A stretch of DNA of 47,960 nt from Paenibacillus hemerocallicola (GCF_006265175.1 NZ_VDCQ01000072.1:1-47960); one strand, 5' to 3'; numbered from the stretch's first letter, positions 15,043 to 25,030 are shown. Numbers and translations: made by a program. The notes: generated from the sequence alone by a model not told the origin.

Positions 15043-16830
15043 ATGGCGGGACAGCCTATGAAAAAACAATTTTTTTTAAAAAACCTAGCCCTGTTCCTGA
15101 TCCTCTTGTTAATCCCGTTAATCATTTATGGAGCCTCGTCCATTGCGCTGACACAAAATGAGCTGAAAAACAATATCAATACAAATAACGACAGTATATT
15201 AAAACAAACGAAGGAAAACGTCGAGCTTGTTTTAAACGAAATCGATCAATTGAGTCTGGTCTATGATACAAACGCCGACATCGGGTTTGAAATGGATGCC
15301 ATCCTGCAAAGCTACTCGACCACCTACGAAAGAAATGCCGTAACGAAAATAATTAAGGGGTTTATGAATGCCGACCCCAGCGCAAGACCTTATATTAATT
15401 CCATCTATGTTTATTACGAGAGCGGGGGCAGCCGGTTTTTCTCGTCCAGCGAGGGCGTCGTCAACCTGGCTCAGGAGGCGGATAACGCGTGGTACGCAAG
15501 CTACCGGAATCAAGATCCGAACAAAACGTTCTGGACGGAAGCGAGAGAAATCAAGCGGGCTTCCTTTGATGAAAAGCCTTTGCAAATTATGACGATTTAC
15601 CATCGCATGTCTTCGCGCAACGGGGTTATTATCCTGAATATATTGCCGCAATATATCGAGAACATTCTTACCAGCATTACGCCGCTTCCCGAGCAAAGCC
15701 TGCTCATTATGAATGCGGACAAGCAGGTCCTATTTAAAAATTCGAATGCCGCCTTGCTCCAAGATATCGATCTGAATCAAATAAGCGAATCGCCCCTGAA
15801 CTTTTTTACGTTGAAATTTGCAAGCGGTTACTATATCATTTCCAAGTTTCAATCCGATCGATATGGCTGGCAATACTTGTCGATCGTCCCGCAGCATACG
15901 CTCTACGAATTCCCGTCCCAGCTCGGCAAGCTCATGCTGATGCTGCTTGTGGCGGCATTTTTAATAGGCCTCGGGCTGGCTTATATTATTACGCGACGAA
16001 ACTACGGACAAATATCCAAAATCGTCCATATACTCGATTCGGCGGAAAGCGGAAATCCGCTTCCTCCCATGTCGACCCGCATTACGGACGAATACAGCTA
16101 TATCATCAATAATATCCTGAAAACGTTTATCGAGCACAGCTTCTTGAAAATTACATTGTCCGAGAAAAAGTTCAGGATGAAGGCGATGGAGCTTACGGCG
16201 TTGCAGGCGCAGATCAACCCTCATTTTCTGTTTAATACGTTGAGAACGATCTATTGGAAATCGTTTGCGCTCTCGGGAAAACAGAACGACGTCAGTTTAA
16301 TGATCGAAAATTTGTCCGATCTTCTGGACTATTCTCTGAGCAAGCCCGAGGAACGGGTCACATTGGAAGAGGAAATACGGAGGACGATCAGTTATACGGA
16401 TATTCAACAAGTACGCTACAAAGACAAATTTGACCTTATATGGGATGTCGACGAAGAAGTGAACCGGCATACGGTAATCAAGCTCATCCTGCAGCCCATT
16501 ATTGAAAACAGCATCTATCACGGGATTCGAGAGAAAGAAGGGAAAAGCCTGATCAAAGTAAAAGCCTTTGCCGCGAATTCCCTTCTCCGCATCTCCATTA
16601 TCGACAACGGCGCCGGTATAGACCCGGAAACGATGAAGACGATCAAGGAAAAGCTGAAAGACTCGGAAGACTATTCCGATCATATCGGTTTATTCAATAC
16701 CGATAAGCGACTGAAGCTTACGTATGGCGAAGCCTACGGCCTGCAGCTCAGAAGCAAGCCCGGCTTCGGAACGGTCGTGTCCATGTCGATTCCCTCTTCG
16801 CCGGAAGGACCTGTGCCGTCGAATGGTTAG
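15043..16830 (+). CDS. Sensor histidine kinase (YesM-like)
   Basis: A 595-residue membrane kinase. TM1 is at about 10-35, an extracellular sensor domain follows to about 293, TM2 (MLMLLVAAFLIGLGLAYI) is at about 294-318, then a linker. The phospho-acceptor His394 lies in QINPHFLFNTLR, the YesM/LytS-type His-kinase motif. IIDNGAGID (about 519) is the N/G1 ATP-binding box, and GFGTVVSMSI near the end is the G2 region. ATG 15043 is 9 bases after GGGAGGAG and 6 bases after the regulator's stop, so they form one operon. Its stop overlaps that of the convergent hydrolase by 4 bases (16827-16830). Confidence 0.9.
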   Translation: MAGQPMKKQFFLKNLALFLILLLIPLIIYGASSIALTQNELKNNINTNNDSILKQTKENVELVLNEIDQLSLVYDTNADIGFEMDAILQSYSTTYERNAVTKIIKGFMNADPSARPYINSIYVYYESGGSRFFSSSEGVVNLAQEADNAWYASYRNQDPNKTFWTEAREIKRASFDEKPLQIMTIYHRMSSRNGVIILNILPQYIENILTSITPLPEQSLLIMNADKQVLFKNSNAALLQDIDLNQISESPLNFFTLKFASGYYIISKFQSDRYGWQYLSIVPQHTLYEFPSQLGKLMLMLLVAAFLIGLGLAYIITRRNYGQISKIVHILDSAESGNPLPPMSTRITDEYSYIINNILKTFIEHSFLKITLSEKKFRMKAMELTALQAQINPHFLFNTLRTIYWKSFALSGKQNDVSLMIENLSDLLDYSLSKPEERVTLEEEIRRTISYTDIQQVRYKDKFDLIWDVDEEVNRHTVIKLILQPIIENSIYHGIREKEGKSLIKVKAFAANSLLRISIIDNGAGIDPETMKTIKEKLKDSEDYSDHIGLFNTDKRLKLTYGEAYGLQLRSKPGFGTVVSMSIPSSPEGPVPSNG

Positions 16831-17726
16831 AAGCATGTTTGCAAGAAATCGTATCCTTGTTCAAGGGCTTCCAGCGGCGGGTGATGGCCGGTTGCATGAT
16901 TGATGAAGAGATATTGCGACGCATCGGAATAGCCGGCCCGCTTCAGGACGTCCAACGCCCCTTCGTCATCGTAAAGTCCCGCGATCAGCACAAACGGCTT
17001 GAGTCCGCCGATGCGGAGAAGCTCGGCATGGTCCATATCGGCGGCTTTCAGTTTGTCGAGCTTGTCTCCCCAGTACCACGGTTCCGACCAATTCGTCCGA
17101 TCCCATTCCAACCCGAAGTCGCTGCCCAGTATAGCTTTGATACGGCGGTCCAAACTGCCAGTGTATAAAGCCATTTTTCCTCCAAGCGAATGCCCGGCTA
17201 TACCGATACGTTCGTTATCGACGCGTGGGTCGGAGCATAGGAGGTCCACCAGAAGCCGCGTATCCGCAATCAGCTTGCCGATACCGGTCCACTCGGGGTG
17301 GTCGCGAAGCAGGGCGTCGGCGGACAGCCGCCAACGCGAAAAATCTTGGCGTTCCAGTTCGAGGCTCCGGTAGGTGAGGTGATAGGCTTCCGCCGTGACA
17401 GCCGCATATCCGCGGCGCACAAGTTGCAGAGCCATCGCCAGGTTAGGTTCGTTGGTCGGCTCGAGCGTGTCCGGGTTATATCCGGCCATCCGGTCGGGGT
17501 AGTAAAACGGAACGACTACCGCAGGCAATTTTTCTTTGATGGTTTTCGGGAGCATCAATAATGTCCTTTGCACGGTACCCGGACCGTTTGCCTGCTCATA
17601 CAACTCGCCATCAAATTCGGCCGTCTCGAATTTGCGAATCAGCCGCAGATAGGGCTTGTAGTCATAGTGATTCGGCTTGCCGATCCTATCGAGCCATCTT
17701 TGAGCAGCGTCATTTGTTTCGTTCAT
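16827..17726 (-). CDS. Alpha/beta hydrolase, dienelactone hydrolase / acetyl esterase type
   Basis: A 299-residue serine hydrolase with a full catalytic triad: nucleophile Ser180 in GIAGHSLGGK, acid Asp253 or Asp254 in AGLYDDEGA, and His281 or His282 in ATGHHPP. LPAVVVPFYYPDR is the first core strand and loop. There is no signal peptide, so it acts in the cytoplasm. ATG 17726 follows AAGGAG by about 8 bases. It is convergent with the YesM gene and shares its last 4 bases, with no terminator between them. Next to sugar import and lyase genes, removal of acetyl or methyl esters from imported oligosaccharides is plausible but inferred. Confidence 0.82.
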   Translation of the reverse strand: MNETNDAAQRWLDRIGKPNHYDYKPYLRLIRKFETAEFDGELYEQANGPGTVQRTLLMLPKTIKEKLPAVVVPFYYPDRMAGYNPDTLEPTNEPNLAMALQLVRRGYAAVTAEAYHLTYRSLELERQDFSRWRLSADALLRDHPEWTGIGKLIADTRLLVDLLCSDPRVDNERIGIAGHSLGGKMALYTGSLDRRIKAILGSDFGLEWDRTNWSEPWYWGDKLDKLKAADMDHAELLRIGGLKPFVLIAGLYDDEGALDVLKRAGYSDASQYLFINHATGHHPPLEALEQGYDFLQTCF

Positions 17727-17887
17727 TCCGATTCTCCTTGGTGTAAGGGTTGATGATTCCGGGGGCTTGACCGATGTGAGAGCGATTTTAACCCCTCCAA
17801 TCTAGATTCTCCGGAAGGAAGGCATTCCCTCCTTTGTGTAGAAATAGTTTGTAGTTGAGTAGGAGAATTGCCTGCTAATGGGGGCGT

Positions 17888-18072
17888 GGAACGAAAAGTT
17901 CCGCTAATCCGCATCACGGTATCGGAAAATGGGCTTAGCGGAACAATTAGTTCCTTTATTGTAGTCTCGGGGCACGTTTCCGAGGCTTTTTCGCGAAATA
18001 ACGGAAAAAATCGTTCCGTTAAGGCCCGTTCCACTGACTTCGCGAGCCGATAGCGGAACTTTTTGTTCCGCT
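17888..18072. repeat. Cluster of four GGAAC-N5-GTTCC type inverted repeats
   Basis: Unit 1: GGAAC-GAAAA-GTTCC followed by GCTAA (17888-17907). Unit 2: GCGGAAC-AATTA-GTTCC (17938-17954). Unit 3: TAACGGAA and TTCCGTTA around a 7-base centre (17999-18021). Unit 4: AGCGGAAC-TTTTT-GTTCCGCT (18052-18072), perfect. They occur about every 40-60 bases, differ in loop sequence and keep the arms, as expected for a family of small mobile or structured repeats. Similar units recur in Paenibacillus intergenic regions, from memory and unverified. Confidence 0.7.
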
Positions 18073-18321
18073 TCGTCCCCGTATTTCGGCGCTCCCCCTG
18101 GGCGTGTTTGCAAACCGTCTCTCCGAAGCCAACGTTTAAGTCATCAAATTACTATGCAGCCCGGCCACCCAGACGTTTTTGGTCCAGCTCGCGGGCAACG
18201 GGACGTACTTGCCAAGCCCGCGTTCCGTGAATGGAGGTTAGTGCGGATAATCACGAGTAACGGTTCATGAATTCCTTAAGGAATCAAGCATTGCCAACTT
18301 CGGGCTTTTTTCGATCAAGCA

Positions 18322-18350
18322 CGACCTGCGGCAATTACAACCGCAGGTCG
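18322..18350. terminator. Isolated hairpin
   Basis: CGACCTGCGG (18322-18331) pairs perfectly with CCGCAGGTCG (18341-18350). A T-run (18305-18311) lies on its left side, so it could end a leftward transcript from the AraC relic. No intact gene uses it. Confidence 0.4.
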
Positions 18351-18499
18351 GTTTGCATTCGCGGCGAAATCGCCATATAGAGCGGGACGACAAAAAAATA
18401 ATACTTCTTCCCCGAATGTCGCCTACATCCCTTGTCGTAGTCCCTTCGGGTATCGGGGGAGTAGGGAAAATGAATCGATCGTTGACCTTGGCGCGGAAC

Positions 18500-18640
18500 A
18501 AGCGCTCGTATTCAAGATTACGTCATTATGACAGATATCGATCGGGCGATCGAGGAAGCGGTAGTAATGGCTCGAATCGTGAATGCCAACGTTTTCGGCG
18601 ATCGACATGATGTTAAGGTCCGTTTCACGAAGCAACTAAG
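18500..18640 (-). pseudogene. Relic of an AraC-family helix-turn-helix
   Basis: On the minus strand a stretch reads LLRETDLNIMSIAENVGI followed by HDSSHYYRF. This matches the second helix-turn-helix of AraC-family regulators (consensus like LL..TDL.I.EIA..VGF.DSSYF.R.F). It is preceded in frame by a stop codon, and the sequence after YYRFL no longer fits the family. No ribosome binding site or remaining domain is visible. It is read as a fragment of a lost regulator. Confidence 0.55.
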
Positions 18641-18999
18641 CTGATGTTTCACCTTTTAACAGATTATGGGCACGCGACGAGCTGAGCGACAATACTTTGG
18701 CAAAGTCATCGTTTGTGTCCCGATCGACAGAACTACGAAGTTGGCTTCAAATATACGCAGGGGCATAGAGAACAGCCCTGCTTTTCTTCTTTCAGGCTGC
18801 GAAAGTGAGCTTTATACGCATCTACGTGCTGGCGTCCATGTACGCCGTTCGTGCCTCCATTTACTTTCCGCATCGCAATGATACACTGAAATCGAATTCG
18901 TCGCTTCGGCCGGGCGGCGGGTATTTCCGACGACAAGGAGGATCTCGAAGCAGTGTCGTTTTCAGCAGAACAGATCGTGGAAAGGGAGGCGAATGGAAA

Positions 19000-21900
19000 T
19001 TGCGAAAGTGGATTTCGATGTTGATCGCGGCGAGCTTGCTGCTTCCGCCCATCGCGTTGCCCGATGCGGCACGGGGGGAACAAGCGCCGCCGTTCGGGGA
19101 GGAAGGGCCGGTGTATCCTTTTGCAAACAAGTGGGCCGTATTGCCCGAATGGAGCCAAGCTCCGGTCGTGGACGGAACGTTGGACGAGCCCGTATGGCAG
19201 CAGGGGGAGTCGCTCGGCGATTTCCGAAATATATACTCGTTCGAGCCCGCCGCCGGCAATGCCGAGTACAAGATCGCTTACGACAGCACGAACTTGTATA
19301 TCGGCGGGTCGTTGTCTTTGCCTTACTCGGAAGCGCTTTCACAAATTGAGATCGTTTTCAGTCCGTCGGCGGCGGAGCCGATTCACTATGTGGCCAGCGT
19401 TCCGGTTCACCCGGAACGGTCGATCACGACGGAATGGAACATGACGATCGCGCCGACGGATGTGCCGCAGCGCATCGCTCTGAGCGGATTTCCCTCGGTG
19501 TCGGCGGAGCACCCGGGAACGGACTTGTTTTCCATAGAAGCGGCGATCCCTCTTTCTTCGTTCGGCCTCTCCGGCGGCATATCGCCCGGCGACGAGTGGC
19601 GAATGAATATCATCCATGTATACAACATCAATACCCAGCCGATGTCGTCCTGGATGCCGATCCGTACGGCCCGGTATATGGATCGTTCGGGAGGGGCGGT
19701 TACGCTGTTGGGCAATGTCGTCGACGCCGGCGCTCTTGGAAGCGTCTTCTTCGGGGAAGCCCCGGGAGAGCGTTGGCTGCCGGCCAATCGGGAGCTGGCA
19801 TTTGTCGGTTTGACGGAAATGCGTCTGGCGTTTGATCGTCCGACATCGGCCGCCTACACGTACCGGCTCGATTGGAAAGGGCCTGGAGGACACTGGGAGG
19901 AGCTGGAGGATGTCGCGGTCTCGACCTCAGGCTCGAAGGTGACGCTCGATTTCGCGCATCCGTTTCCCCAGCGAAACGGCATGTACCGGCTCAAGCTTGT
20001 TGCGGAGGACAGCGGCTCGGCCGACAAGTATATGGCGATCGTTTCCTTTGACAAGGAGCAGCTCGTAAAAGCCGGTTTAACGTCTCTGAACTACGTGCCT
20101 TCGTTCGGAGGAGCAACCGCCGTTACGTATGCCCCGGCCTCTTCTCTGGTCGAGCAAACGCTGCAGCTCATTCCGGACCAGAACGGGTTCGACTTCATCG
20201 GCTTGCCGGAAATGCCGGAGCTGTCTCCGGAGGATATGTACACACTATCGGAAGACGGGCAGAGCATCGTATCCAATCGTACGAGCACCGTTTACCCGAA
20301 TGCGGCTTATCCCGAGAACAAGGTGTTGACGGCGATCGGGCGCAACAACGTCGAAGTGGAGTATCCTTACTATGAGGACCCCGAAGGGAAGAGGTACTTT
20401 CTGACCGCCCATCTATGGTATTTGCAAAGAACGCGCGCGATCGCCCAAACGGAGACGATCTCCAAGACCGACCCGCTCGGAGCCGCGCGGTTGCTGTACC
20501 GATTCGCCCAAGCGTACGAAAATTATGTGCCGACCGCGGACCAAAGATGGCACAACCGGCCGCTGAACATTACGTCGGGACCGCCTTTCAATTACTGGGG
20601 CGGCATGTGGAATGCCTGGTATATCAACGATCTGAACAGTCTGCGTCCGCTGTTCCGAGCATTCGCCAATATTCAGCAGACGGATGCGCTGCAAGTGCTC
20701 GGCAACGAGCTCGGGGTGGATGTCGATCAGAAAATCGTCGGTGACATGTTCCTGCCTTCGATCGATTACGTGCTCAGCTACCCGGAGACGCTCGGCAACT
20801 TGTCCTCCTACTTATGGAACGGACTGATCGAAGCCGGCAAGGCGCTGAAGCAGCCGGAATATATTCATATAGCCGTCGAGTCGATGAACGGGTATGCCGA
20901 ACAACGATTTTTGCCAGACGGCGCCTGGTATGAAGTGACGGTCTCGTATCATAACCAGGCGACGAACGGTCTGATCAGCTCGATCAAGCTGCTGGAAGGC
21001 TACAGCGATCCGGCGGGCTATGTATCGCCGCGAACCGGCAGAAGGTTCGACAATCTCAATCTGTACAATGAGTTTCCGATTTTGGAGAAGGCCAGAAGCT
21101 TCCCGAAAACGCTCGTGTACCCGGATAATAAAGTGCTGCCGATTCAGGATACGTGGGCATCGACCAACGTTTCCGATCCGGCTCCGGACAGAGGCGCCCT
21201 TCTGCAGCCTTCTTCGGGCATCGGACGGCTGACGCTCGGCGAGGGAAAAGAGCAAACGCAGCTGTACATGCAGTTTTCGCCGAAATACGGACATAATCAT
21301 TACGATCCGCTCGGCATCAATTTGTATGCGGAAGGTCAGGAACTGCTCCCGGACCTCGGATATACGCATTCCAAATACCGGTACTTTTCCATCTCCGCCA
21401 TCGGCCATAACACGGTTGTCGTCAACAGCCGGAATATGACGATAAACGACAGCTCCAGACCGGGAGGCAAGGTCGAGCAATTCGTAACGGGCGCAAGCGG
21501 CGGACCGTTCCAGGCGATGCGGGCGAGCCAGGCGGAGGCTTATCCGGAGACGAGCGAATACAGCCGGGAGCCGTGGATGATCTCTTTCCCGGACGAAAAC
21601 GGGAAAGGGTACGTGCTGGACCTGTTCCGAGTGTCGGGCGGAGATCGCCATGAATATACGCTGCAGGGCGATGCGAACCGGGACGCCTACTTCCAGACCG
21701 GGCTGCCGCTCAGCGATTACGGTCCGAGATTGCTGCCGCCGGGCGTGCAGGCGCAGGAAGCCCAATCCCAAAGCGAGATCGGTAGCGCGGAGGGGCATTA
21801 TCCCGGGTACATATATGTCAAGGACGTCAAGCAGGCACAGCTGTCGGAAGACCGCTACCGGGTCACGCTGGCTACCTACGGCGCCGGGGGAAAGACGGCG

Positions 21901-24900
21901 AAGCTGAATGTGACGGGCTTGCTGGAAGACGGCTCGAACGAGCTGTTTCTCGGCCGTTCCCCCTCGATCCGATCTACCCGTCTCGGAGGACGGGATTTTG
22001 ACAATAACGACGACGTCTCTCTGCACGATATGCCGAAGCTGGTGCTGCGGCGGGACGGAACGAACTTGACCAGCACGTTCGCGACGGTGCTGGAGCCTTA
22101 TGCCGACGGCGGGACGGCGCGCATCGAGGGGATCGACCGACTGGTGCCGGAGCAGGCTCCCGCGGGAGCCACGGCCATCCGGATCACGTACGGCAATACG
22201 ACGGATATTATTTTGAGCAATCTCCGCCATCCGGATCAACTGCTTACGGTCGGCGATATCTCGATGAGAGGCGAGATGGGCTTTATCCGACTGAACGGCG
22301 GGGCCGTGGAGGAAATGCGCCTGATTGGCGGCACGCTGCTCCGAAAAGGGAGCGCGGAGATCGTCGATACAGGGGTTACTGCGGGAACGATCCTGGAGAC
22401 GAAGCGGACGGCGGATGGCGATCCGTACAACGCGCTCGTCACCGATACGGCCGTATCGACAGACCTGATCGGCCGATACGTCATCGTCCGGCACCCCGAC
22501 CAAATGACGCGGGGATATAAAGTCGGAGGCATTACGCAGTCCGGCGGCAAAACGGACATCGTGCTGGCGGAGCAGGATCCGGGCTTCACGGTCCGGGGCG
22601 ACGGCAGTTCCGAATTGAATTATTACCCGGCCAAGCAATGGACCGGAACGCATACGTTCCGCATTGCCCATGACAAAACTTGGGGCGGAGGCTCCGTTTC
22701 CGAGACGCTGCCGACAGGCACGGTGACAGGAGTCGTATACGACCCGTACGGCGCTCCGGTGGAAGGGGCCGTCGTCAACATATCCGGCTATACCGGCCTT
22801 TCCGCGAATACGGACGGGAACGGCGGCTTCACGCTGGCGAACGTACCGGCAGGCGTGCGAAGAGCAACCGTCGCCACAGCCGTATACAGCAGGGAAGTAT
22901 CCGCCGCCGTGTATGTAGCTTCCGGTCAGACGGCATTTACGGCCATCCCGCTGCTCCGCGAAGCGCCTCCGCGCTTGTCGGACGTAACCGGGGCGGCCGG
23001 AGCGGGCATGCCGGTATCGGCGACGAGTTCGAAAAACGGTACGCTGTATCTCGTGCCCGACTCGACCTTGCCTTATTTGTCCGCGATCCAGACGGCCGCG
23101 GCAACGGCAGGCGCCTCCGCCTATGCGTCCGTGCCAGGTGTGCCGGTATCGATCGGCACGTCGGGACTGGCGCCGGGGCTTTATCGGGTATTCGCGTCGG
23201 ATGGGCAAGGTGTCTTATCTTCAGGGATAGCCGTACAGCTGATTCAAGCCGGTCTCGATGTGATCGACGACAATAGCCCGGCCATTCAGTATACGGGGAC
23301 ATGGACCAATATTTCAAGCGCGAACTATTACGGCGGCACGGTGAGGCGGGCGCAGTCCGTCGACGCATATGCGGATATCCCGTTTTACGGAAGCCAAGCG
23401 AGAGTGATCGGCAGTGTAGGCTTCAATGGCGGCTATGCGGAAATTTATATCGACGGGGAATGGCAGGCGACGATCGATACGTACAGTTCGTCGACCAAGT
23501 ACCAGCAACTTCTCTATGAAACGGCCGAGCTGCCGGAAGGCGTCCATACGCTCCGGATCGTCGTGCCCGGAACGAAGCGGGAGGAAGCCGCCAACTATTA
23601 TGTGACGCTGGATGCGGTGCGGGTGCTGCAAGCGAATCAAATACCGCCCAAGCTGACGAACATAACGGCGGGCCCTGTTGCAGCGGGCGCCACCGTGTCG
23701 GCCAAAAGCTCGAAAAATGGCACGTTGTACCTAGTCCCGGCTGTGACGGAAGCGACCCGAACGGCCATCGAAGCGGCGGGCGCGTCGGCGGCCGGAAGAA
23801 CGGGCGCCGTAACCGCAGGGGTATACGGCGCTTTGGATACGACCGGCTTGACTACGGATTTGTATCGGGTGTATGCGATCGACGGCAACGGCAACGTATC
23901 GATCGGATCGGACGGAATCGCCGTTGTCGAGCCCGTCGCCGCCGATGTCGAAGACGATTCGGCCGTGATCGCGTATTCGGGAACATGGCTGCGTCTCTCC
24001 AGCGGCTCCTACTCGGGAGGAACGGTCAATCGCGGGGGATCGGCGGGAGCGTACGCGGACATTCCGTTCTACGGGACGTCGGCCCAACTGCTTGGCACCT
24101 TGCACGTCAATAACGGTCGGGCCCATATATATGTCGATGGCGTCTACAAGACGACAGTCGATTTGTACAGCGGCTCTACCAAGTACCAGCAGCTGTTGTA
24201 CGATACGGGACCGCTGAACGAAGGATTGCACGTCATCCGTGTGGAAGCCGCGTGGACGAAGCAGGCGTCGGCCCAAAACTATTATGTGCCGCTGGACGTT
24301 TTGCGCGTATTCAGCCAGCCCGCTTTGTACGGCGTCACGGAGGGACCGATTGTCGCGGGGCAGTCCGTAAAGGCGACCAGCACCAAAGCTAGCACGCTTT
24401 ATTTGGTGCCCGCCTCTACGGCTGCGACGAAGACCGCCATCGAAGCCGCCGGAGCATCGGCGAACGGCAGATCGACGAGCGTAACCGCAGGAGTGGCCGG
24501 GACATTAAGTACGACGGGTCTTGCGACCGATCTGTACAAGGCGTATGGGGTCGATGCATCGGGCAGCGTAACGGCCGGTTCCGACGGGATCGTGGTAGTC
24601 GAGCCAGCAGCGGCCAAAATCGACGATTTGGCTCCGATTATTTCGTATTCGGGAACATGGACGCGTCTTTCCAGTACCAACTACTGGGAAGGCACGGTCA
24701 ATCGGGGGCAATCGAACGGGGCGTATGCGGACATTCCGTTCTACGGGACGTCGGCCCAACTGCTCGGCACCCGTCACGTCAACAACGGTCAGGCGAACAT
24801 TTACATCGATGGAGTATTTCAGGCTACGATCGATCTGTACAGCGGGTCGACCCGCTACCAGCAAGTGCTGTACGATACCGGAACGCTGAGTGAAGGCCTG

Positions 24901-24993
24901 CATGTGATGCGCGTGGAAGCGGCGTGGACGAAGCATGCTTCGGCACAAAACTACTATATTATCCTGGACGCTCTGGAGTCTGCTATGGATTAA
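19000..24993 (+). CDS. Giant secreted heparinase II/III-like polysaccharide lyase with CBM9-like and repeat modules
   Basis: A 1997-residue secreted protein. I start it at TTG 19000, 10 bases after GGGAGG, where a signal peptide begins (RKWISMLIAASLLLPP, cleavage probably after DAARG). A CBM9-like domain (about 45-215; VVDGTLDEPVWQQ, YDSTNLYIGG) precedes an alpha-toroid with FNYWGGMWNAWYI and WYEVTVSYHNQATNG (about 525-665). A heparinase II/III-like beta-sheet domain (about 735-1000) carries KYGHNHYDPLGINLYAEGQ and SISAIGHNTVVVN. Then come a carboxypeptidase-regulatory-like domain (about 1240-1315) and three copies of a LYLVP spacer plus GTW/IPFYG/IYIDG module (about 1340-1540, 1570-1770, 1795-1997). 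It probably cleaves an acidic polysaccharide outside the cell by beta-elimination; the substrate is unknown. The C-terminal modules are shared with the gene at 1-1725. Confidence 0.85.
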   Translation: MRKWISMLIAASLLLPPIALPDAARGEQAPPFGEEGPVYPFANKWAVLPEWSQAPVVDGTLDEPVWQQGESLGDFRNIYSFEPAAGNAEYKIAYDSTNLYIGGSLSLPYSEALSQIEIVFSPSAAEPIHYVASVPVHPERSITTEWNMTIAPTDVPQRIALSGFPSVSAEHPGTDLFSIEAAIPLSSFGLSGGISPGDEWRMNIIHVYNINTQPMSSWMPIRTARYMDRSGGAVTLLGNVVDAGALGSVFFGEAPGERWLPANRELAFVGLTEMRLAFDRPTSAAYTYRLDWKGPGGHWEELEDVAVSTSGSKVTLDFAHPFPQRNGMYRLKLVAEDSGSADKYMAIVSFDKEQLVKAGLTSLNYVPSFGGATAVTYAPASSLVEQTLQLIPDQNGFDFIGLPEMPELSPEDMYTLSEDGQSIVSNRTSTVYPNAAYPENKVLTAIGRNNVEVEYPYYEDPEGKRYFLTAHLWYLQRTRAIAQTETISKTDPLGAARLLYRFAQAYENYVPTADQRWHNRPLNITSGPPFNYWGGMWNAWYINDLNSLRPLFRAFANIQQTDALQVLGNELGVDVDQKIVGDMFLPSIDYVLSYPETLGNLSSYLWNGLIEAGKALKQPEYIHIAVESMNGYAEQRFLPDGAWYEVTVSYHNQATNGLISSIKLLEGYSDPAGYVSPRTGRRFDNLNLYNEFPILEKARSFPKTLVYPDNKVLPIQDTWASTNVSDPAPDRGALLQPSSGIGRLTLGEGKEQTQLYMQFSPKYGHNHYDPLGINLYAEGQELLPDLGYTHSKYRYFSISAIGHNTVVVNSRNMTINDSSRPGGKVEQFVTGASGGPFQAMRASQAEAYPETSEYSREPWMISFPDENGKGYVLDLFRVSGGDRHEYTLQGDANRDAYFQTGLPLSDYGPRLLPPGVQAQEAQSQSEIGSAEGHYPGYIYVKDVKQAQLSEDRYRVTLATYGAGGKTAKLNVTGLLEDGSNELFLGRSPSIRSTRLGGRDFDNNDDVSLHDMPKLVLRRDGTNLTSTFATVLEPYADGGTARIEGIDRLVPEQAPAGATAIRITYGNTTDIILSNLRHPDQLLTVGDISMRGEMGFIRLNGGAVEEMRLIGGTLLRKGSAEIVDTGVTAGTILETKRTADGDPYNALVTDTAVSTDLIGRYVIVRHPDQMTRGYKVGGITQSGGKTDIVLAEQDPGFTVRGDGSSELNYYPAKQWTGTHTFRIAHDKTWGGGSVSETLPTGTVTGVVYDPYGAPVEGAVVNISGYTGLSANTDGNGGFTLANVPAGVRRATVATAVYSREVSAAVYVASGQTAFTAIPLLREAPPRLSDVTGAAGAGMPVSATSSKNGTLYLVPDSTLPYLSAIQTAAATAGASAYASVPGVPVSIGTSGLAPGLYRVFASDGQGVLSSGIAVQLIQAGLDVIDDNSPAIQYTGTWTNISSANYYGGTVRRAQSVDAYADIPFYGSQARVIGSVGFNGGYAEIYIDGEWQATIDTYSSSTKYQQLLYETAELPEGVHTLRIVVPGTKREEAANYYVTLDAVRVLQANQIPPKLTNITAGPVAAGATVSAKSSKNGTLYLVPAVTEATRTAIEAAGASAAGRTGAVTAGVYGALDTTGLTTDLYRVYAIDGNGNVSIGSDGIAVVEPVAADVEDDSAVIAYSGTWLRLSSGSYSGGTVNRGGSAGAYADIPFYGTSAQLLGTLHVNNGRAHIYVDGVYKTTVDLYSGSTKYQQLLYDTGPLNEGLHVIRVEAAWTKQASAQNYYVPLDVLRVFSQPALYGVTEGPIVAGQSVKATSTKASTLYLVPASTAATKTAIEAAGASANGRSTSVTAGVAGTLSTTGLATDLYKAYGVDASGSVTAGSDGIVVVEPAAAKIDDLAPIISYSGTWTRLSSTNYWEGTVNRGQSNGAYADIPFYGTSAQLLGTRHVNNGQANIYIDGVFQATIDLYSGSTRYQQVLYDTGTLSEGLHVMRVEAAWTKHASAQNYYIILDALESAMD

Positions 24994-25030
24994 ATCGGAC
25001 GATCACCGTTGCGTCGGACAATACCTCAGC

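Larger units (their letters stand above)
17727..18999. other. Long gene-poor stretch before the giant lyase
   Basis: It contains a cluster of four inverted repeats (17888-18072), a hairpin (18322-18350), and a decayed AraC helix-turn-helix on the minus strand (about 18530-18640). A plus-strand frame open from 18805 that joins the lyase is not used, because the ribosome binding site and signal peptide begin at 19000. Nothing else was recognised. Confidence 0.6.

Noticed and set aside
17888-18072. CRISPR-like spacing of short repeats
   Set aside because: The units are palindromes with variable arms and uneven spacing, without constant repeats or cas genes; interspersed hairpin repeats fit better.
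18805-18999. 65-codon N-terminal extension of the giant lyase
   Set aside because: A ribosome binding site followed by a signal peptide marks TTG 19000 as the start; an extension would bury the signal peptide.
20812-23208. 798-codon minus-strand ORF opposite the giant lyase
   Set aside because: Its composition is dominated by Arg, and it mirrors the lyase codon pattern; shadow frame with no start site.
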